Notes: generated from the letters alone by a model not told the origin. Counted from the first letter of the stretch, positions 7,465-16,046 are shown. The stretch: DNA of 50,026 nucleotides from Candidatus Gastranaerophilales bacterium (GCA_023662705.1 JAMPIM010000010.1:1-50026); one strand, 5' to 3'. Numbers and translations are program-made.

Positions 7465-7782
7465 ATGACTAAATCAAAAATCCAAACAATAATCGACAAC
7501 ACAAGCTTTTCAGACGATACTCTTGTTGTTGAAAATAATTTCCTTGACGTTATCAATATTATAAAAAACACGTTTGGATTTGATACCCTGACAAACATAA
7601 CTGCAAAACATAATGACAAAAGTATAGAGATTATTTATAACCTTCATTCATCAGAAGATAATGAAGATTTAACATTATTAATACATGTATCTGACAAAGC
7701 AGATAGTATTATACAAATTTTTCCGTTTGCCAGAGAGTTTCAAGACATAATAAGTGAAACCTTTTCCGTGAATTTCACTTAA
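7465..7782 (+). CDS. Small protein resembling the 30-kDa subunit of complex I (NuoC/EchD-like)
   Basis: A 105-residue soluble protein, with a TAGGAG site before the ATG. The order of motifs follows the Complex1_30kDa domain: FGFDTLTNITAKH (compare the family's F..L.DITAVD), IEIIYNLHS (compare F.VVYHL.S), a strand DLTLLIHVSD, then SIIQIFPFAREFQDIISETF (compare S.T.IFPGANWFEREV.D.F). In NuoC or EchD the domain sits between the large and small catalytic subunits of complex I or energy-converting hydrogenases. None of those partners is in the window, and the protein is short, so it may be a repurposed domain. The assignment rests on motif order alone. Confidence 0.45.
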   Translation: MTKSKIQTIIDNTSFSDDTLVVENNFLDVINIIKNTFGFDTLTNITAKHNDKSIEIIYNLHSSEDNEDLTLLIHVSDKADSIIQIFPFAREFQDIISETFSVNFT

Positions 7783-7812
7783 AAAAAGCGGGATTGAATC
7801 CCGCTTTTTTTA
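7781..7812. terminator. Bidirectional terminator between the NuoC-like gene and fliD
   Basis: AAAAAAGCGGGAT and ATCCCGCTTTTTT form a long stem with a very short loop, flanked by A- and T-runs on either side. Confidence 0.9.
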
Positions 7813-9549
7813 TTATAAAAATGAACTGTAATTTTGCTGCATCTTCGCAATCATTTGTTCCATTGCGTTGAATTTCTTTTCAAGCTGTGCTCTGTATGTT
7901 GATATACTTTCTGTCTGTTTCTTAACCTTCGTTTCCATTTTGGAAATATCTGAGTTAAGAGTTTTTTCTTTAACATCAAAGAAACCTGTAGTAGCTGAAA
8001 GAGTCTGTTCAACAGCATCTTCCATCATACTCAACACGCCGTTTTCGCCTGCAATAATTGACCTTACTGACTCAGGATCACTTGCAAGAGCTTCTTTGAA
8101 TTTAGTTTCATCAAACACAAGCTTGTTTGTATTGCTTGTTGAAATATCGTTACCGTCAGCTTTACCTGTAGAAATACCGATATCAGCTAATAATTTGAAT
8201 GCTCCGCCGTTTGAATAGTTACCGCCGTTAGCATAGTTTCTGATTGTGTTTTTAAAACTTGTTAATGAAGTTTCGCGTTGTAAATCAGCACCGTTTGCAG
8301 TAACTTCATCTATCTTGGAAACAACTTCATTATACGAATCTACAAATGCTTTAACTGCCTCTATCAATTCGGTTGAATCCTGTTCAACATTCAACTTAGA
8401 AACGCCGTCTTCTTCCGAACTTACTTTGTTTAAAGTCAAAGTCACGCCCGCAATTCTTGAAATATCTTCAGTAACAGTATTTGATGTAGAAGTCATTTTT
8501 GTACCGTTGACGGTAAATATTGCGTTTTTACCAAGCTCTTGAGCTTCTGTGTACATTTTTGATGAAACAACATTCCCATCAGCATCACGTTCTGTTTCGG
8601 TAAACTTCATAACATCAGTGAAATTACTTGTACCTGCTTCAATATTAATATAAGAAGCACCTTCTTTTTTAGAAGTAATTGAAAGTTTGCCTGTTGCATC
8701 ATCCCAGTAAGCATAAGCCTGCGCATCTTTGTTATTATTGATTGATGAAATCAATGAAGATAATGTTGTGTTTTCATCAATTGTAAATGTTGCATCACCG
8801 ATTTTGAAAGTACCGGCAGTAATCTGTTCATTGAAACCGGAATCAGCAGCAGTCAATTTTGAATCTACACCAGCTTTGAATAAAGAGTTTGTAGAAAGAT
8901 ATGTACCGTCTTCCTGCTTTTCTAAACCTACAAGAGAAACAAGATTGCTTGTATCAGTTGTTGCACCAATACTGATATCTTTACTTCCGTCAAATGATGA
9001 CAAGGTTAATAAACCGTCTGCATCAACCTCTGCTTTTACACCTGCCTCAGCAAGACGTGTTTTCAAATCACCAAAAGTATCATCTTTGCCAATTTCAAGA
9101 GTTGTCTTTGCTCCGTTAACATAAACCGATAAAGAACCTTCTTTAATACCCAGCTGAGAAAGTTTTGTTTCATCATCAGCTACCGCACTCACTGCATCCT
9201 TAGACTGAGCTTTGGTATAAGTAGCAAGCTGCTGTACTGTAATGTCATAACTTTGTCTCGCAGCCTTTTCATTGGCTTTAGCAGTAAATACAGCTTCGTT
9301 AGATGATTTTGCCGTATTTTTGGTAAACAAGTCAAAAGTACCGCCAAATTTAGCATCCGTAAATTTTTCAATTGCGGTTCTAAAATTATTAAAAACGGTT
9401 CTTGTAGCACCTAAAGTACTTTTCTTTGTTTTTATTGCGTTTAATTCTTGCTGATAGGTTGTAACTTTCTGCTGTTTGACTGAAACCAGCGCATCAACCC
9501 AACCTGATGTATCCAAGCCTGAAGCCAGACCGCTAAACGAAATTGACAT
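7813..9549 (-). CDS. fliD: Flagellar hook-associated protein 2 (filament cap)
   Basis: FliD caps the flagellar filament and helps flagellin fold. The 578-residue protein begins MSISFSGLASGLDTSGWV, the FliD N-terminal motif, followed by coiled coil (residues about 25-70), the variable D2/D3 region with FLG_IN-like repeats, and the C-terminal FliD_C domain with a final coiled coil (residues about 520-578). Start at 9547-9549 is chosen because AAGGAT lies seven bases upstream; an ATG seven codons earlier has no such site. No other flagellar gene is in the window, so fliD is detached from the main flagellar clusters here. The Thr/Ser/Asp-rich middle is typical of a secreted filament protein. Confidence 0.9.
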   Translation of the reverse strand: MSISFSGLASGLDTSGWVDALVSVKQQKVTTYQQELNAIKTKKSTLGATRTVFNNFRTAIEKFTDAKFGGTFDLFTKNTAKSSNEAVFTAKANEKAARQSYDITVQQLATYTKAQSKDAVSAVADDETKLSQLGIKEGSLSVYVNGAKTTLEIGKDDTFGDLKTRLAEAGVKAEVDADGLLTLSSFDGSKDISIGATTDTSNLVSLVGLEKQEDGTYLSTNSLFKAGVDSKLTAADSGFNEQITAGTFKIGDATFTIDENTTLSSLISSINNNKDAQAYAYWDDATGKLSITSKKEGASYINIEAGTSNFTDVMKFTETERDADGNVVSSKMYTEAQELGKNAIFTVNGTKMTSTSNTVTEDISRIAGVTLTLNKVSSEEDGVSKLNVEQDSTELIEAVKAFVDSYNEVVSKIDEVTANGADLQRETSLTSFKNTIRNYANGGNYSNGGAFKLLADIGISTGKADGNDISTSNTNKLVFDETKFKEALASDPESVRSIIAGENGVLSMMEDAVEQTLSATTGFFDVKEKTLNSDISKMETKVKKQTESISTYRAQLEKKFNAMEQMIAKMQQNYSSFL

Positions 9550-9668
9550 ATTAAAATCCTTTTTATACAAATAGTTATATCAAGTATATACTCAATTATA
9601 ACCCATGAAGGGCTTGTTTTCAACCCTTCGTATGTATTAGATTGTTAAGATTCTTAACATGGTTTTTG

Positions 9669-10169
9669 TTAAAAAGTATAGTTTAAAGTTGCGTTCACAC
9701 CCCAGTTTTCAGCACCGCCGTCAAGCCCGTTATATTTCTGACCTTCAAGAGAGGCAGACAAGTTTGGTGCAATTTTATAAGTAGCACCTGCAAACGCTCC
9801 TATATCAGTGGTTAATTCTTGTGAATTAAACTTATATTTTGCCGCGACATAAGGATTCGCATAGATAGAAACCTTGTCTGAAACATCGGTTTTGTACCCC
9901 GGAGATAATCTCAACTGACTTGAACTGTTACCGCTCGCAAACGAATTTCTTGAGCGCAGCTGCACACTAAAGTGCTCATCCGCGTTGTATTTAGCTTTAC
10001 CTTCAAGTACAAACGAATTTGTTCCATGAAAATTGGTACTTCCGCCAAAACCACCTGTCAAAGTTAGGTTTTTAGCAGGTTTACAGCTAAAAGAGCGTAA
10101 AAGCATTGTAGTATTTGAACCGTCAAAATTTTGATATGTAGCTAAAGATGTTTCGTTTAATCCCGGCAT
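9669..10169 (-). CDS. Beta-barrel-like protein ending in an aromatic residue, no signal peptide
   Basis: A 166-residue protein of alternating polar and hydrophobic strands: LTLTGGFGGSTNFHG, FSVQLRSRNSFASG, SIYANPYVAAKYKF, LSASLEGQKYNG and a last strand ending NATLNYTF. A terminal Phe is the usual outer-membrane insertion signal, so it is probably a small outer-membrane beta-barrel or a piece of one. No signal peptide is visible: the N-terminus is MPGLNETSLATYQNFDG and no hydrophobic stretch is found upstream in this frame. It may be a truncated gene or be exported another way. An AGGGAA site precedes the ATG. Confidence 0.55.
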   Translation of the reverse strand: MPGLNETSLATYQNFDGSNTTMLLRSFSCKPAKNLTLTGGFGGSTNFHGTNSFVLEGKAKYNADEHFSVQLRSRNSFASGNSSSQLRLSPGYKTDVSDKVSIYANPYVAAKYKFNSQELTTDIGAFAGATYKIAPNLSASLEGQKYNGLDGGAENWGVNATLNYTF

Positions 10170-10236
10170 AATGTTCCCTATTAAATTTCCTCTATAAATA
10201 TATAAAGTATTTTCCCTTTTAAAAATTGCTTTTTAT

Positions 10237-10442
10237 AACAAGGGTCGGACGACAATCGCGTTACTACTGGCTTAGAGTAGGACTACAGGTCGTCCTCAAT
10301 GGTGGAATCACAAGATGGTTCGCGTTTATTGGGGTTAAATAAAAATCAACCAACGCGAACCCACTCGTAACAGATACAGCAAAGGACGACCTGTCGCTTC
10401 GCGCCACATTAGTAATAACGCGATTGTCGTCCGACCCTTGTT
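10237..10442. repeat. Nested inverted repeat of about 206 bp next to a recombinase gene
   Basis: Two inverted copies of a roughly 95-bp sequence face each other. Three pairs of arms match exactly: 27 bp at 10237-10263 and 10416-10442 (beginning AACAAGGGTCGGACGACA), 12 bp ACAGGTCGTCCT at 10285-10296 and its complement at 10383-10394, and 10 bp GGTTCGCGTT at 10317-10326 and its complement at 10352-10361. The stretches between the arms are diverged, so the copies are related but not recent. The single strand would fold into one long imperfect hairpin. It is GC-richer than its surroundings and ends 22 bp before the recombinase start codon. Confidence 0.85.
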
Positions 10443-10464
10443 GAAAAAAAAGAAAGGAGAAAAT

Positions 10465-11007
10465 ATGAATATTGTAGAACCAATTAAAGACAAAACCAAG
10501 CTTAAGCGTGTAGAGACACTGCTTTCAAAAGGGAACTGGAGAGACCTGTTACTGTTTGTAATGGGTATTAACACAGGCCTGCGGGTTTCGGATATCCTCG
10601 CACTCAATGTCAGAGATGTTAAACACAAAGATTATGTAAGTATTGTTGAAAAGAAAACAGGCAAAAGAAAAAGTTTTCCACTCAATTCAAAAGTACAGGA
10701 AATTGTTGAATACGTTACATACAGGAAAAAACTTACCGAACCGTTATTCAAGACTTCTCACAAGAAACGAATGGACAGGACAAACGCATACAGAATAATT
10801 AACCGCGCTTGCCGCAAAGCAGGAATTGAGACTTGTATAGGCACTCACACTCTGAGAAAAACTTTCGGATATCATCATTACAAGCAGTTTAAAGATGTTG
10901 TAATTCTGCAAAAAATCTTTAATCACTCCTCTCCGCAGATTACTTTAAGATACATAGGAGTAGAGCAGGATGAGATTGATAGGAGTTACATGAATTTTAT
11001 GTTATAA
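10465..11007 (+). CDS. Short tyrosine recombinase, catalytic domain only
   Basis: A 180-residue integrase-family protein without the N-terminal core-binding domain. Catalytic residues can be followed: Arg in NTGLRVSDILAL, Lys near KKTGKRKS, HTLRKTFGYH (His-x2-Arg), His in IFNHSSPQ and the nucleophile Tyr in TLRYIGVEQ. The size resembles FimB/FimE-type DNA invertases or small phage integrases. The start is at 10465, after AAAGGAGAAAAT; an upstream TTG at 10438 lies inside the inverted repeat and is not preferred. The immediately upstream nested inverted repeat is the obvious candidate substrate. metG follows 30 bases downstream. Confidence 0.85.
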   Translation: MNIVEPIKDKTKLKRVETLLSKGNWRDLLLFVMGINTGLRVSDILALNVRDVKHKDYVSIVEKKTGKRKSFPLNSKVQEIVEYVTYRKKLTEPLFKTSHKKRMDRTNAYRIINRACRKAGIETCIGTHTLRKTFGYHHYKQFKDVVILQKIFNHSSPQITLRYIGVEQDEIDRSYMNFML

Positions 11008-11037
11008 TTTTTGCAAAAGAAATAAGAGGAATTAAAA

Positions 11038-12594
11038 ATGGATAAATTTTATACAACAACCGCAATTGACTATGTAAACGGTGCTCCTCATATCGGACAC
11101 GCTTACGAAAAAATTCTTACCGATGTTATTTACAGACATTTTACACAGAGATGTGAAGATACGTATTTCCTTACAGGAACTGACGAACACGGTATCAAAA
11201 TCCAAAAAACATCAGCAGCACAAGGTATGACTCCAAAAGAACTTTGTGATATGAATGCTAATAAATTCAAAGATGCTTGGAAAGCTCTTGACGTTGAATA
11301 CTCACAGTTTATCAGAACAACAGATGAACAACACGAAAGAGTTGTACAAAAGATTTTCAAAAAACTTGTTGAACAAGGTGATATTTACAAAAACTCTTAT
11401 ACAGGGCTTTACTGTCAGGGATGCGAAGCTTTCTTGAGCGAAAAAGACCTTACAGAAGACGGACTTTGTCCTCACCATCAGAAAAAACCTGAAGTTGTAA
11501 GTGAAGAAAACTACTTCTTTAAACTCACAAAATACAAAGATGCAATTATTAAACACATCAAAACAAATCCTGATTTTATCGTACCTGCATTCCGTGCAAA
11601 CGAAGTATTGAATCAGCTTGAAAATATTGAAGATATATCTGTTTCACGTGCAAAATCAAACGTAACCTGGGGTATTCCTGTTTTAGGAGATGAAGATCAG
11701 GTTATCTATGTTTGGATTGACGCACTTTCAAACTATATCACTGCATTAGGCTATGACCCTGACGGAAGTTCAGAGAAGTTCAACAAATACTGGCCTGCGG
11801 AAGTTCAGGTTATCGGAAAAGATATCTTGAAATTCCACAGTATTTACTGGCTTGCAATACTTATGGCTCTTGATTTGCCATTGCCAAAACATATTCTTGC
11901 TCACGGCTGGATTACAATTGACCAGACAAAAATGTCAAAGTCTTTGGGCAACGTAATTTCGCCAACAAGCATACTTGAAGCATTCAACCTTGAAACTCCT
12001 GATCCGCTTCGTTATTATATGGCTTCTGCTGCTCCTTGCGGAAAAGACGGAAACTATTCTGACGAAGATTTCAAAGAAAAAGTTAATGCGCACCTTGCAA
12101 ACTCAATGGGCAACCTGCTTAACAGAACTCTTTCAATGCTTGTTAAATACTTTGAAGGCGATGTAAAACCTGAATTCAAGGTTAAATCGGACTTGTTCGA
12201 CAAAGCTCTTGAAACAGTTAAAGAAGTTAAACATCATTTTGATTATTACGAGATTCAGGAAGCTGCTCAAAGAATTATTGAACTTGTTGATATTACAAAC
12301 AAATACGTTACCGACAATGCTCCTTGGACATTAGCTAAGGAAGAAAAAATGGATAAGTGCGGAGAAGTTCTTACAACAGTACTTGAAGTTATGTGTGTAA
12401 TTTCTTCTTTGATATATCCTTTCTGCCCAAATATTGCCAAAGCAATGTCTGAACAGTTGTCTTACGATTTGAATACAAAATTGGATGATATTACCTGCGA
12501 TAATATCAAAGTCGGTCATCTAATCGATAAAGAAAATATCAAACCTGTATTCTTAAGAATGGACAGCGAATTAGCTGATAAAAGCAAGAAGTAA
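11038..12594 (+). CDS. metG: Methionyl-tRNA synthetase, short form
   Basis: Charges tRNA-Met with methionine in the cytoplasm. It has the class I signature APHIGHAYEK near residue 15, a zinc knuckle (CQGCEAFLSEKD and GLCPHH near residues 127-146), the KMSKS motif TKMSKSLGNVI near residue 300 and an anticodon-binding helical domain to residue 518. The C-terminal dimerisation/tRNA-binding domain (EMAP-like) of longer forms is missing, as in several phyla. The start is fixed by AGAGGAATTAAAA before ATG. The 3' end overlaps the convergent aldolase gene by 24 bases. Confidence 0.97.
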   Translation: MDKFYTTTAIDYVNGAPHIGHAYEKILTDVIYRHFTQRCEDTYFLTGTDEHGIKIQKTSAAQGMTPKELCDMNANKFKDAWKALDVEYSQFIRTTDEQHERVVQKIFKKLVEQGDIYKNSYTGLYCQGCEAFLSEKDLTEDGLCPHHQKKPEVVSEENYFFKLTKYKDAIIKHIKTNPDFIVPAFRANEVLNQLENIEDISVSRAKSNVTWGIPVLGDEDQVIYVWIDALSNYITALGYDPDGSSEKFNKYWPAEVQVIGKDILKFHSIYWLAILMALDLPLPKHILAHGWITIDQTKMSKSLGNVISPTSILEAFNLETPDPLRYYMASAAPCGKDGNYSDEDFKEKVNAHLANSMGNLLNRTLSMLVKYFEGDVKPEFKVKSDLFDKALETVKEVKHHFDYYEIQEAAQRIIELVDITNKYVTDNAPWTLAKEEKMDKCGEVLTTVLEVMCVISSLIYPFCPNIAKAMSEQLSYDLNTKLDDITCDNIKVGHLIDKENIKPVFLRMDSELADKSKK

Positions 12595-13536
12595 ATCTTT
12601 GTCAAAAGAAGTTTTTTTATCGGCAGGAATTTGACTCAAAATCCTGCCGATTTCAAAATCTGAAATTTCCAAAAATTTCAAATAAGTTGCATAATTAGGA
12701 TGACATCCGTGCACTGCCGCAATGCAATAAGGAGTAGAATAACCCCACGGATTTTTGAGATAAATCGGATTAATACATTCATCCAAAATCCTCAAAATCG
12801 GCAATATTTTATAGTCTGCATCAAAATTCTCGTTAAGATATGGCAGAATCAACTCTGTACAAAGATTTCCCGCGCCTCGTCCCATCCCGTAAACACAGGA
12901 ATCGATAACAATTTCACGCTCAATATTCATTTTTAACAGAGTTTTTGTATTAGAAAACGATAACTGCAAACTGTTATGGGTATGAAACCCGAGTGCTATA
13001 CCCTTTGAAAGCTTTTTATCAATAAACTCAAAAATCTCCTGCACATCATCCTGATACATATTGCCCAAAGTATCGACAATAGAAAAACCATGGGGGTTAA
13101 TTTTATTAATCTCATCAATGAGAACAAGAAGCTCTGATTCGGAATAAGTATTTGTACTCATCGGATTTGCAAAGACACTCCAGCCAGTATTCACAAGAGT
13201 TTTAATATATTCCAAGGCATCTTTTTGTTGATGTTTTTTGAACGCAACTCTTATTTTTACATTTTTATTCTTGCATTCTGAAAAATTTTCTATCGGATAT
13301 TCTCCGAAATTAACCATCAAAGCACAATTGAGATTGTCGGGAAGCAAATCAGGAGATGAGAAAAAAGTTTTATCAGGATTATCCTCGCAATCCTTCAAAA
13401 AACCGCATTCAATATAATCAATTCCCGCTTGAGAAAGTCCATACAAAACAGATTGGATGTTCTTTTTACCAAACATCCAATCAATAATATATCCGCCATC
13501 TCTAAGCGTACAATCTAAAAGTTTAACAGAGCGCAT
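12571..13536 (-). CDS. HMG-CoA lyase-like (DRE-TIM) aldolase
   Basis: A 321-residue TIM-barrel protein starting LLDCTLRDGGY, the DRE-type metal-binding motif (Asp, Arg), with FHTHNSLQLSF near residue 190 supplying the two metal-binding His and GMGRGAGNL near residue 220. This is the family of HMG-CoA lyase, 4-hydroxy-2-oxovalerate aldolase and citramalate/isopropylmalate synthases; the C-terminal part differs from characterised degraders, and similar stand-alone proteins occur in surface-polysaccharide loci. The substrate is unknown. Its start overlaps the Skp-like stop codon by one base, indicating translational coupling. Confidence 0.75.
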   Translation of the reverse strand: MRSVKLLDCTLRDGGYIIDWMFGKKNIQSVLYGLSQAGIDYIECGFLKDCEDNPDKTFFSSPDLLPDNLNCALMVNFGEYPIENFSECKNKNVKIRVAFKKHQQKDALEYIKTLVNTGWSVFANPMSTNTYSESELLVLIDEINKINPHGFSIVDTLGNMYQDDVQEIFEFIDKKLSKGIALGFHTHNSLQLSFSNTKTLLKMNIEREIVIDSCVYGMGRGAGNLCTELILPYLNENFDADYKILPILRILDECINPIYLKNPWGYSTPYCIAAVHGCHPNYATYLKFLEISDFEIGRILSQIPADKKTSFDKDLLLAFIS

Positions 13537-13970
13537 TACTTAACTACTTTTGAAACAGCTTCTGTAATATCTTCTCCGCCATATAATACTGCACCTTTTA
13601 CAAGAACTAAATCATAGCCGTTAGTTTTTGCATAGTTGTTAATAGTAGCAGTGATTGTTTTGTCGATTGCTTCAAGCTTAGTTTTGTAAGCTTTTGAGTT
13701 AGCTTCTCTTTTAGCAGCAAGTTCTTTTTCATATTTTTTAACAAGATCTTGCTTTTTCTTTTCATCAGTTTGAGCTTTAACTTCATCATTAGCTTTTTTA
13801 ACAAATTGTTTAAGCTCTTTTGACTTAGCTTCCTGCTCTTTTTTAAGAGCCTGAACCTGTGCTGATTTGTTAACAACTTTTTGAACATCAATAATAGCAA
13901 CTTTGTCTACTGCAAAAGCAGGTGTACAAAAAGCTAACAATAATGCCAAAGAAAAAATTTTTTTCATCAT
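13536..13970 (-). CDS. OmpH/Skp family periplasmic chaperone
   Basis: A 144-residue exported protein with a signal peptide (MKKIFSLALLLAFCTPAFA), a first strand VAIIDVQKVVNKSA that matches the Skp core, a long Lys/Glu/Ala coiled coil (residues about 40-105) and a closing strand with YDLVLVKGAVLYGG, typical of OmpH. Skp trimers hold unfolded outer-membrane proteins in the periplasm between Sec and the BAM machine. AGAGGTGAAGT precedes the start. The Lys-rich helix gives long false ORFs in other frames. Confidence 0.88.
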   Translation of the reverse strand: MMKKIFSLALLLAFCTPAFAVDKVAIIDVQKVVNKSAQVQALKKEQEAKSKELKQFVKKANDEVKAQTDEKKKQDLVKKYEKELAAKREANSKAYKTKLEAIDKTITATINNYAKTNGYDLVLVKGAVLYGGEDITEAVSKVVK

Positions 13971-13997
13971 ACTTCACCTCTCCATATATTAATCTTA

Positions 13998-15635
13998 TTA
14001 TATTTCTTCAAAAGAATCAATCGCTATATCAATAATTGCCGTTCCGTTATGCGAAATTGCTTTTTCAAGCGCAGGAATCAGCTCTTCTGCTGTTTTTACT
14101 CTGACTGCGAATAAATCATACGCTTCAGCAATCTTAGTAAAATCAGGGTTAATCATCTCTACCTGATAACGGTTGTTGTAAATTTTTTCCTGCATTTGGC
14201 GCACCATTCCAAGATAGCTGTTATTCATAATAACAATTTTCACAGGAATATTATGCTCACGGCAGGTTGCAAGCTCTTGCAGATTCATCTGGAACGACCC
14301 GTCACCCGTAATATTCAAAACCAGATTATCAGGGTTGGCAAGCTGAGCTCCAATAGATGCAGGAAGTCCGAATCCCATAGTTCCTAAACCGCCTGAGGTT
14401 ATGAATTTTTTAGGTTTATTAAAGTTAAAAAATTGCGCAGTTAACATCTGATGCTGCCCTACGTCGGTTACAACAACAGGCTCGTAGTTTTTTGTGTAGT
14501 TATAAATCGTTTCCAATACACAGGATGAATGCAGACACGCAGAGTTTGTTTCTTCATGTACATTTTCTTCTTTAAGAATATTGAGCTTAGTATTCCATTC
14601 GGAAAAATCCGCAATATTATTAATATACGCAGACAACCCTTCCATAAAAGATTCCGCATCCGAAACCAGTTCACATTCAAAGTTTTTAGAAATATTTTTC
14701 AAATTAACACTGACTATTTTTGCATTCACTGCAAAATCAATATTCTTGCAGGTAGAACGGTCGGAAAAACTTACACCAAGCGCCAGAATAAAATCAGCAT
14801 TGCTCAAAGCAGTATTTGCAAGATAAGTTCCGTTCATACCAATCATTCCAAGATAAGACGGGTCTTCCGAAGGGAATGCTCCAATTCCCATCAGTGTTGA
14901 GATTACAGGAATTTTGGTATGTGAAACAAAATTTTTAATATCCTCAACTGCACCGACAGAACCTCCACCTAAAAGGATTAACGGTGATTTTGAATTGTTT
15001 ATTAATTTAATAACCTTCTCAAAATCAGCTTCTTTTAAAACTGTTTTTTTCTTTTTATGAAGCTCTTTTGTTACTTTCGGTGCATATTTTGATTCAAGAA
15101 TATTTCTTGGCAAAGCCACAACAACAGGGCCTTTTTCGCCTGAGTTTGCAACTTCAAAAGCTTCTTTTATAACCTGTTTAATATCATCTTTTGATGAAAC
15201 GAGGTAACTCTTTTTAGAACAGGTTTTTGTCATCGAAATAATATCAACTTTTTGAAAAACCTTGTTATTAGTTTCATTTGAAGGCACATCACCTGCAAGA
15301 ACCACAAGCGGGGTAGAATCGGCATAAGCATTTGCAATCCCCGTAATTGTATTGGTAAAACCCGGGCCTGATGTCACAAGCACAACACCTGTTTTACCGC
15401 TAACACGCGCATAACCTTCCGCCGCGTGTACGGCAGCCTGCTCATGGCGGACAAGATAATGACGAATATTTTGATTAAGAGAAAGCTCATTATAAACACT
15501 CAAAACAGCAGCTCCAGGGTAGCCGAAAATACTGTCTACACCCAGTTCCGATAATGTTTCAACAAGCGCCGCAGCGCAGTTTGCCGATTGAATATTCTTC
15601 GTTGTTTCCGTTTCACTAATCAACAGATTTGTCAT
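13998..15635 (-). CDS. ilvB: Acetolactate synthase, catalytic (large) subunit
   Basis: A ThDP enzyme that joins two pyruvates (or pyruvate and 2-oxobutyrate) in branched-chain amino acid synthesis. Visible features: VDSIFGYPGAAVL and VRHEQAAVHAAEGYAR with the catalytic Glu, the central domain with SKSPLILLGGGSVGA, and the ThDP/Mg motif GDGSFQMNLQELAT followed by NNSYLGMVRQMQ. About 545 residues, a normal length. The start at 15635 is preferred; TATAAT lies nine bases before it and no Shine-Dalgarno sequence is present. No ilvN regulatory subunit or other ilv gene is adjacent, so a catabolic (AlsS-like) role cannot be excluded. Confidence 0.9.
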   Translation of the reverse strand: MTNLLISETETTKNIQSANCAAALVETLSELGVDSIFGYPGAAVLSVYNELSLNQNIRHYLVRHEQAAVHAAEGYARVSGKTGVVLVTSGPGFTNTITGIANAYADSTPLVVLAGDVPSNETNNKVFQKVDIISMTKTCSKKSYLVSSKDDIKQVIKEAFEVANSGEKGPVVVALPRNILESKYAPKVTKELHKKKKTVLKEADFEKVIKLINNSKSPLILLGGGSVGAVEDIKNFVSHTKIPVISTLMGIGAFPSEDPSYLGMIGMNGTYLANTALSNADFILALGVSFSDRSTCKNIDFAVNAKIVSVNLKNISKNFECELVSDAESFMEGLSAYINNIADFSEWNTKLNILKEENVHEETNSACLHSSCVLETIYNYTKNYEPVVVTDVGQHQMLTAQFFNFNKPKKFITSGGLGTMGFGLPASIGAQLANPDNLVLNITGDGSFQMNLQELATCREHNIPVKIVIMNNSYLGMVRQMQEKIYNNRYQVEMINPDFTKIAEAYDLFAVRVKTAEELIPALEKAISHNGTAIIDIAIDSFEEI

Positions 15636-15672
15636 AGCTTTATTATTATACAACAAATTTTAAAATAAAGAC

Positions 15673-15701
15673 TTGATTTTAAAATTTGTTTCATGTAAGA
15701 T
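15673..15701 (+). promoter_or_regulatory. tRNA-Pro promoter
   Basis: TTGATT at 15673-15678, a 17-base spacer and TAAGAT at 15696-15701, about 30 bases before the mature tRNA. Confidence 0.5.
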
Positions 15702-15731
15702 TGTCATGCACTTCGTCGATGAAAAGCATAT

Positions 15732-15808
15732 CGGGATGTAGCGCAGTTTGGTAGCGCACTTCGCTTGGGACGAAGGGGTCGCACGTTCGAATCGTGTCAT
15801 CCCGACCA
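15732..15808 (+). tRNA. tRNA-Pro, anticodon TGG
   Basis: A complete 77-nt cloverleaf. The acceptor stem CGGGATG pairs with CATCCCG; the D arm is GCGC/GCGC; the anticodon arm CTTCG/CGAAG encloses the loop CTTGGGA with anticodon TGG; the T arm holds the GTTCGAATC loop. CCA is encoded at 15806-15808. It is a single tRNA gene with its own promoter and terminator. Confidence 0.97.
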
Positions 15809-15811
15809 TTT

Positions 15812-15844
15812 AAAAAAGACTAACCTTAGGGTTAGTCTTTTTTA
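15812..15844. terminator. Terminator of tRNA-Pro, shared with the convergent 57-aa gene
   Basis: AAAAAAGACTAACC and GGTTAGTCTTTTTT form a strong stem with a four-base loop. The stop codon of the convergent small gene (TAA on the minus strand, 15832-15834) lies inside the stem. Confidence 0.9.
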
Positions 15845-16005
15845 TTATCTATTTTGGAATATGCCTTGTCCAAATTTTCAAAAATTATGTTAACAAGAGA
15901 CGTCATACAGTAGATTTCTTCTACATGAGCATGCGCTTTGCAATACTCACGCAAGACATAAGCGTGACTATAAGCTTCATCCAAAATTTTCAAAACGTCT
16001 TTCAT
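15832..16005 (-). CDS. 57-residue small protein divergent from an HTH regulator
   Basis: A 57-residue acidic, helical protein beginning MKDVLKILDEAYSHAYVLRE and continuing through YCKAHAHVEEIY to a C-terminal KIDNKKD. It has no signal peptide or membrane segment. AAGGAATAAAAT precedes the ATG, and the ORF is intact between that site and the terminator. I do not recognise a family. It faces the HTH gene across an 80-bp region holding a 16-bp palindrome, an arrangement typical of a regulator and the small gene that it controls; that link is inferred. Confidence 0.65.
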   Translation of the reverse strand: MKDVLKILDEAYSHAYVLREYCKAHAHVEEIYCMTSLVNIIFENLDKAYSKIDNKKD

Positions 16006-16046
16006 ATTTTATTCCTTATAACTATATACATCTAACTGTTGAATGG

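Noticed and set aside
10237..10442. Integron attC site
   Set aside because: The palindrome and the CGCTTCGCG stretch look attC-like, but the neighbouring recombinase is far too short for IntI, lacks the core-binding domain, and no cassette array follows.
10335..10628. Minus-strand ORF of 97 codons across the inverted repeat
   Set aside because: It runs antisense through the recombinase gene and the repeat, has no ribosome binding site, and its apparent resemblance to a peptide at 23.95 kb is explained by the DNA repeat.
13607..13900. Lys/Leu-rich 97-codon ORF inside the Skp gene
   Set aside because: A shadow of the Lys-rich coiled coil of the Skp-like gene in another frame.
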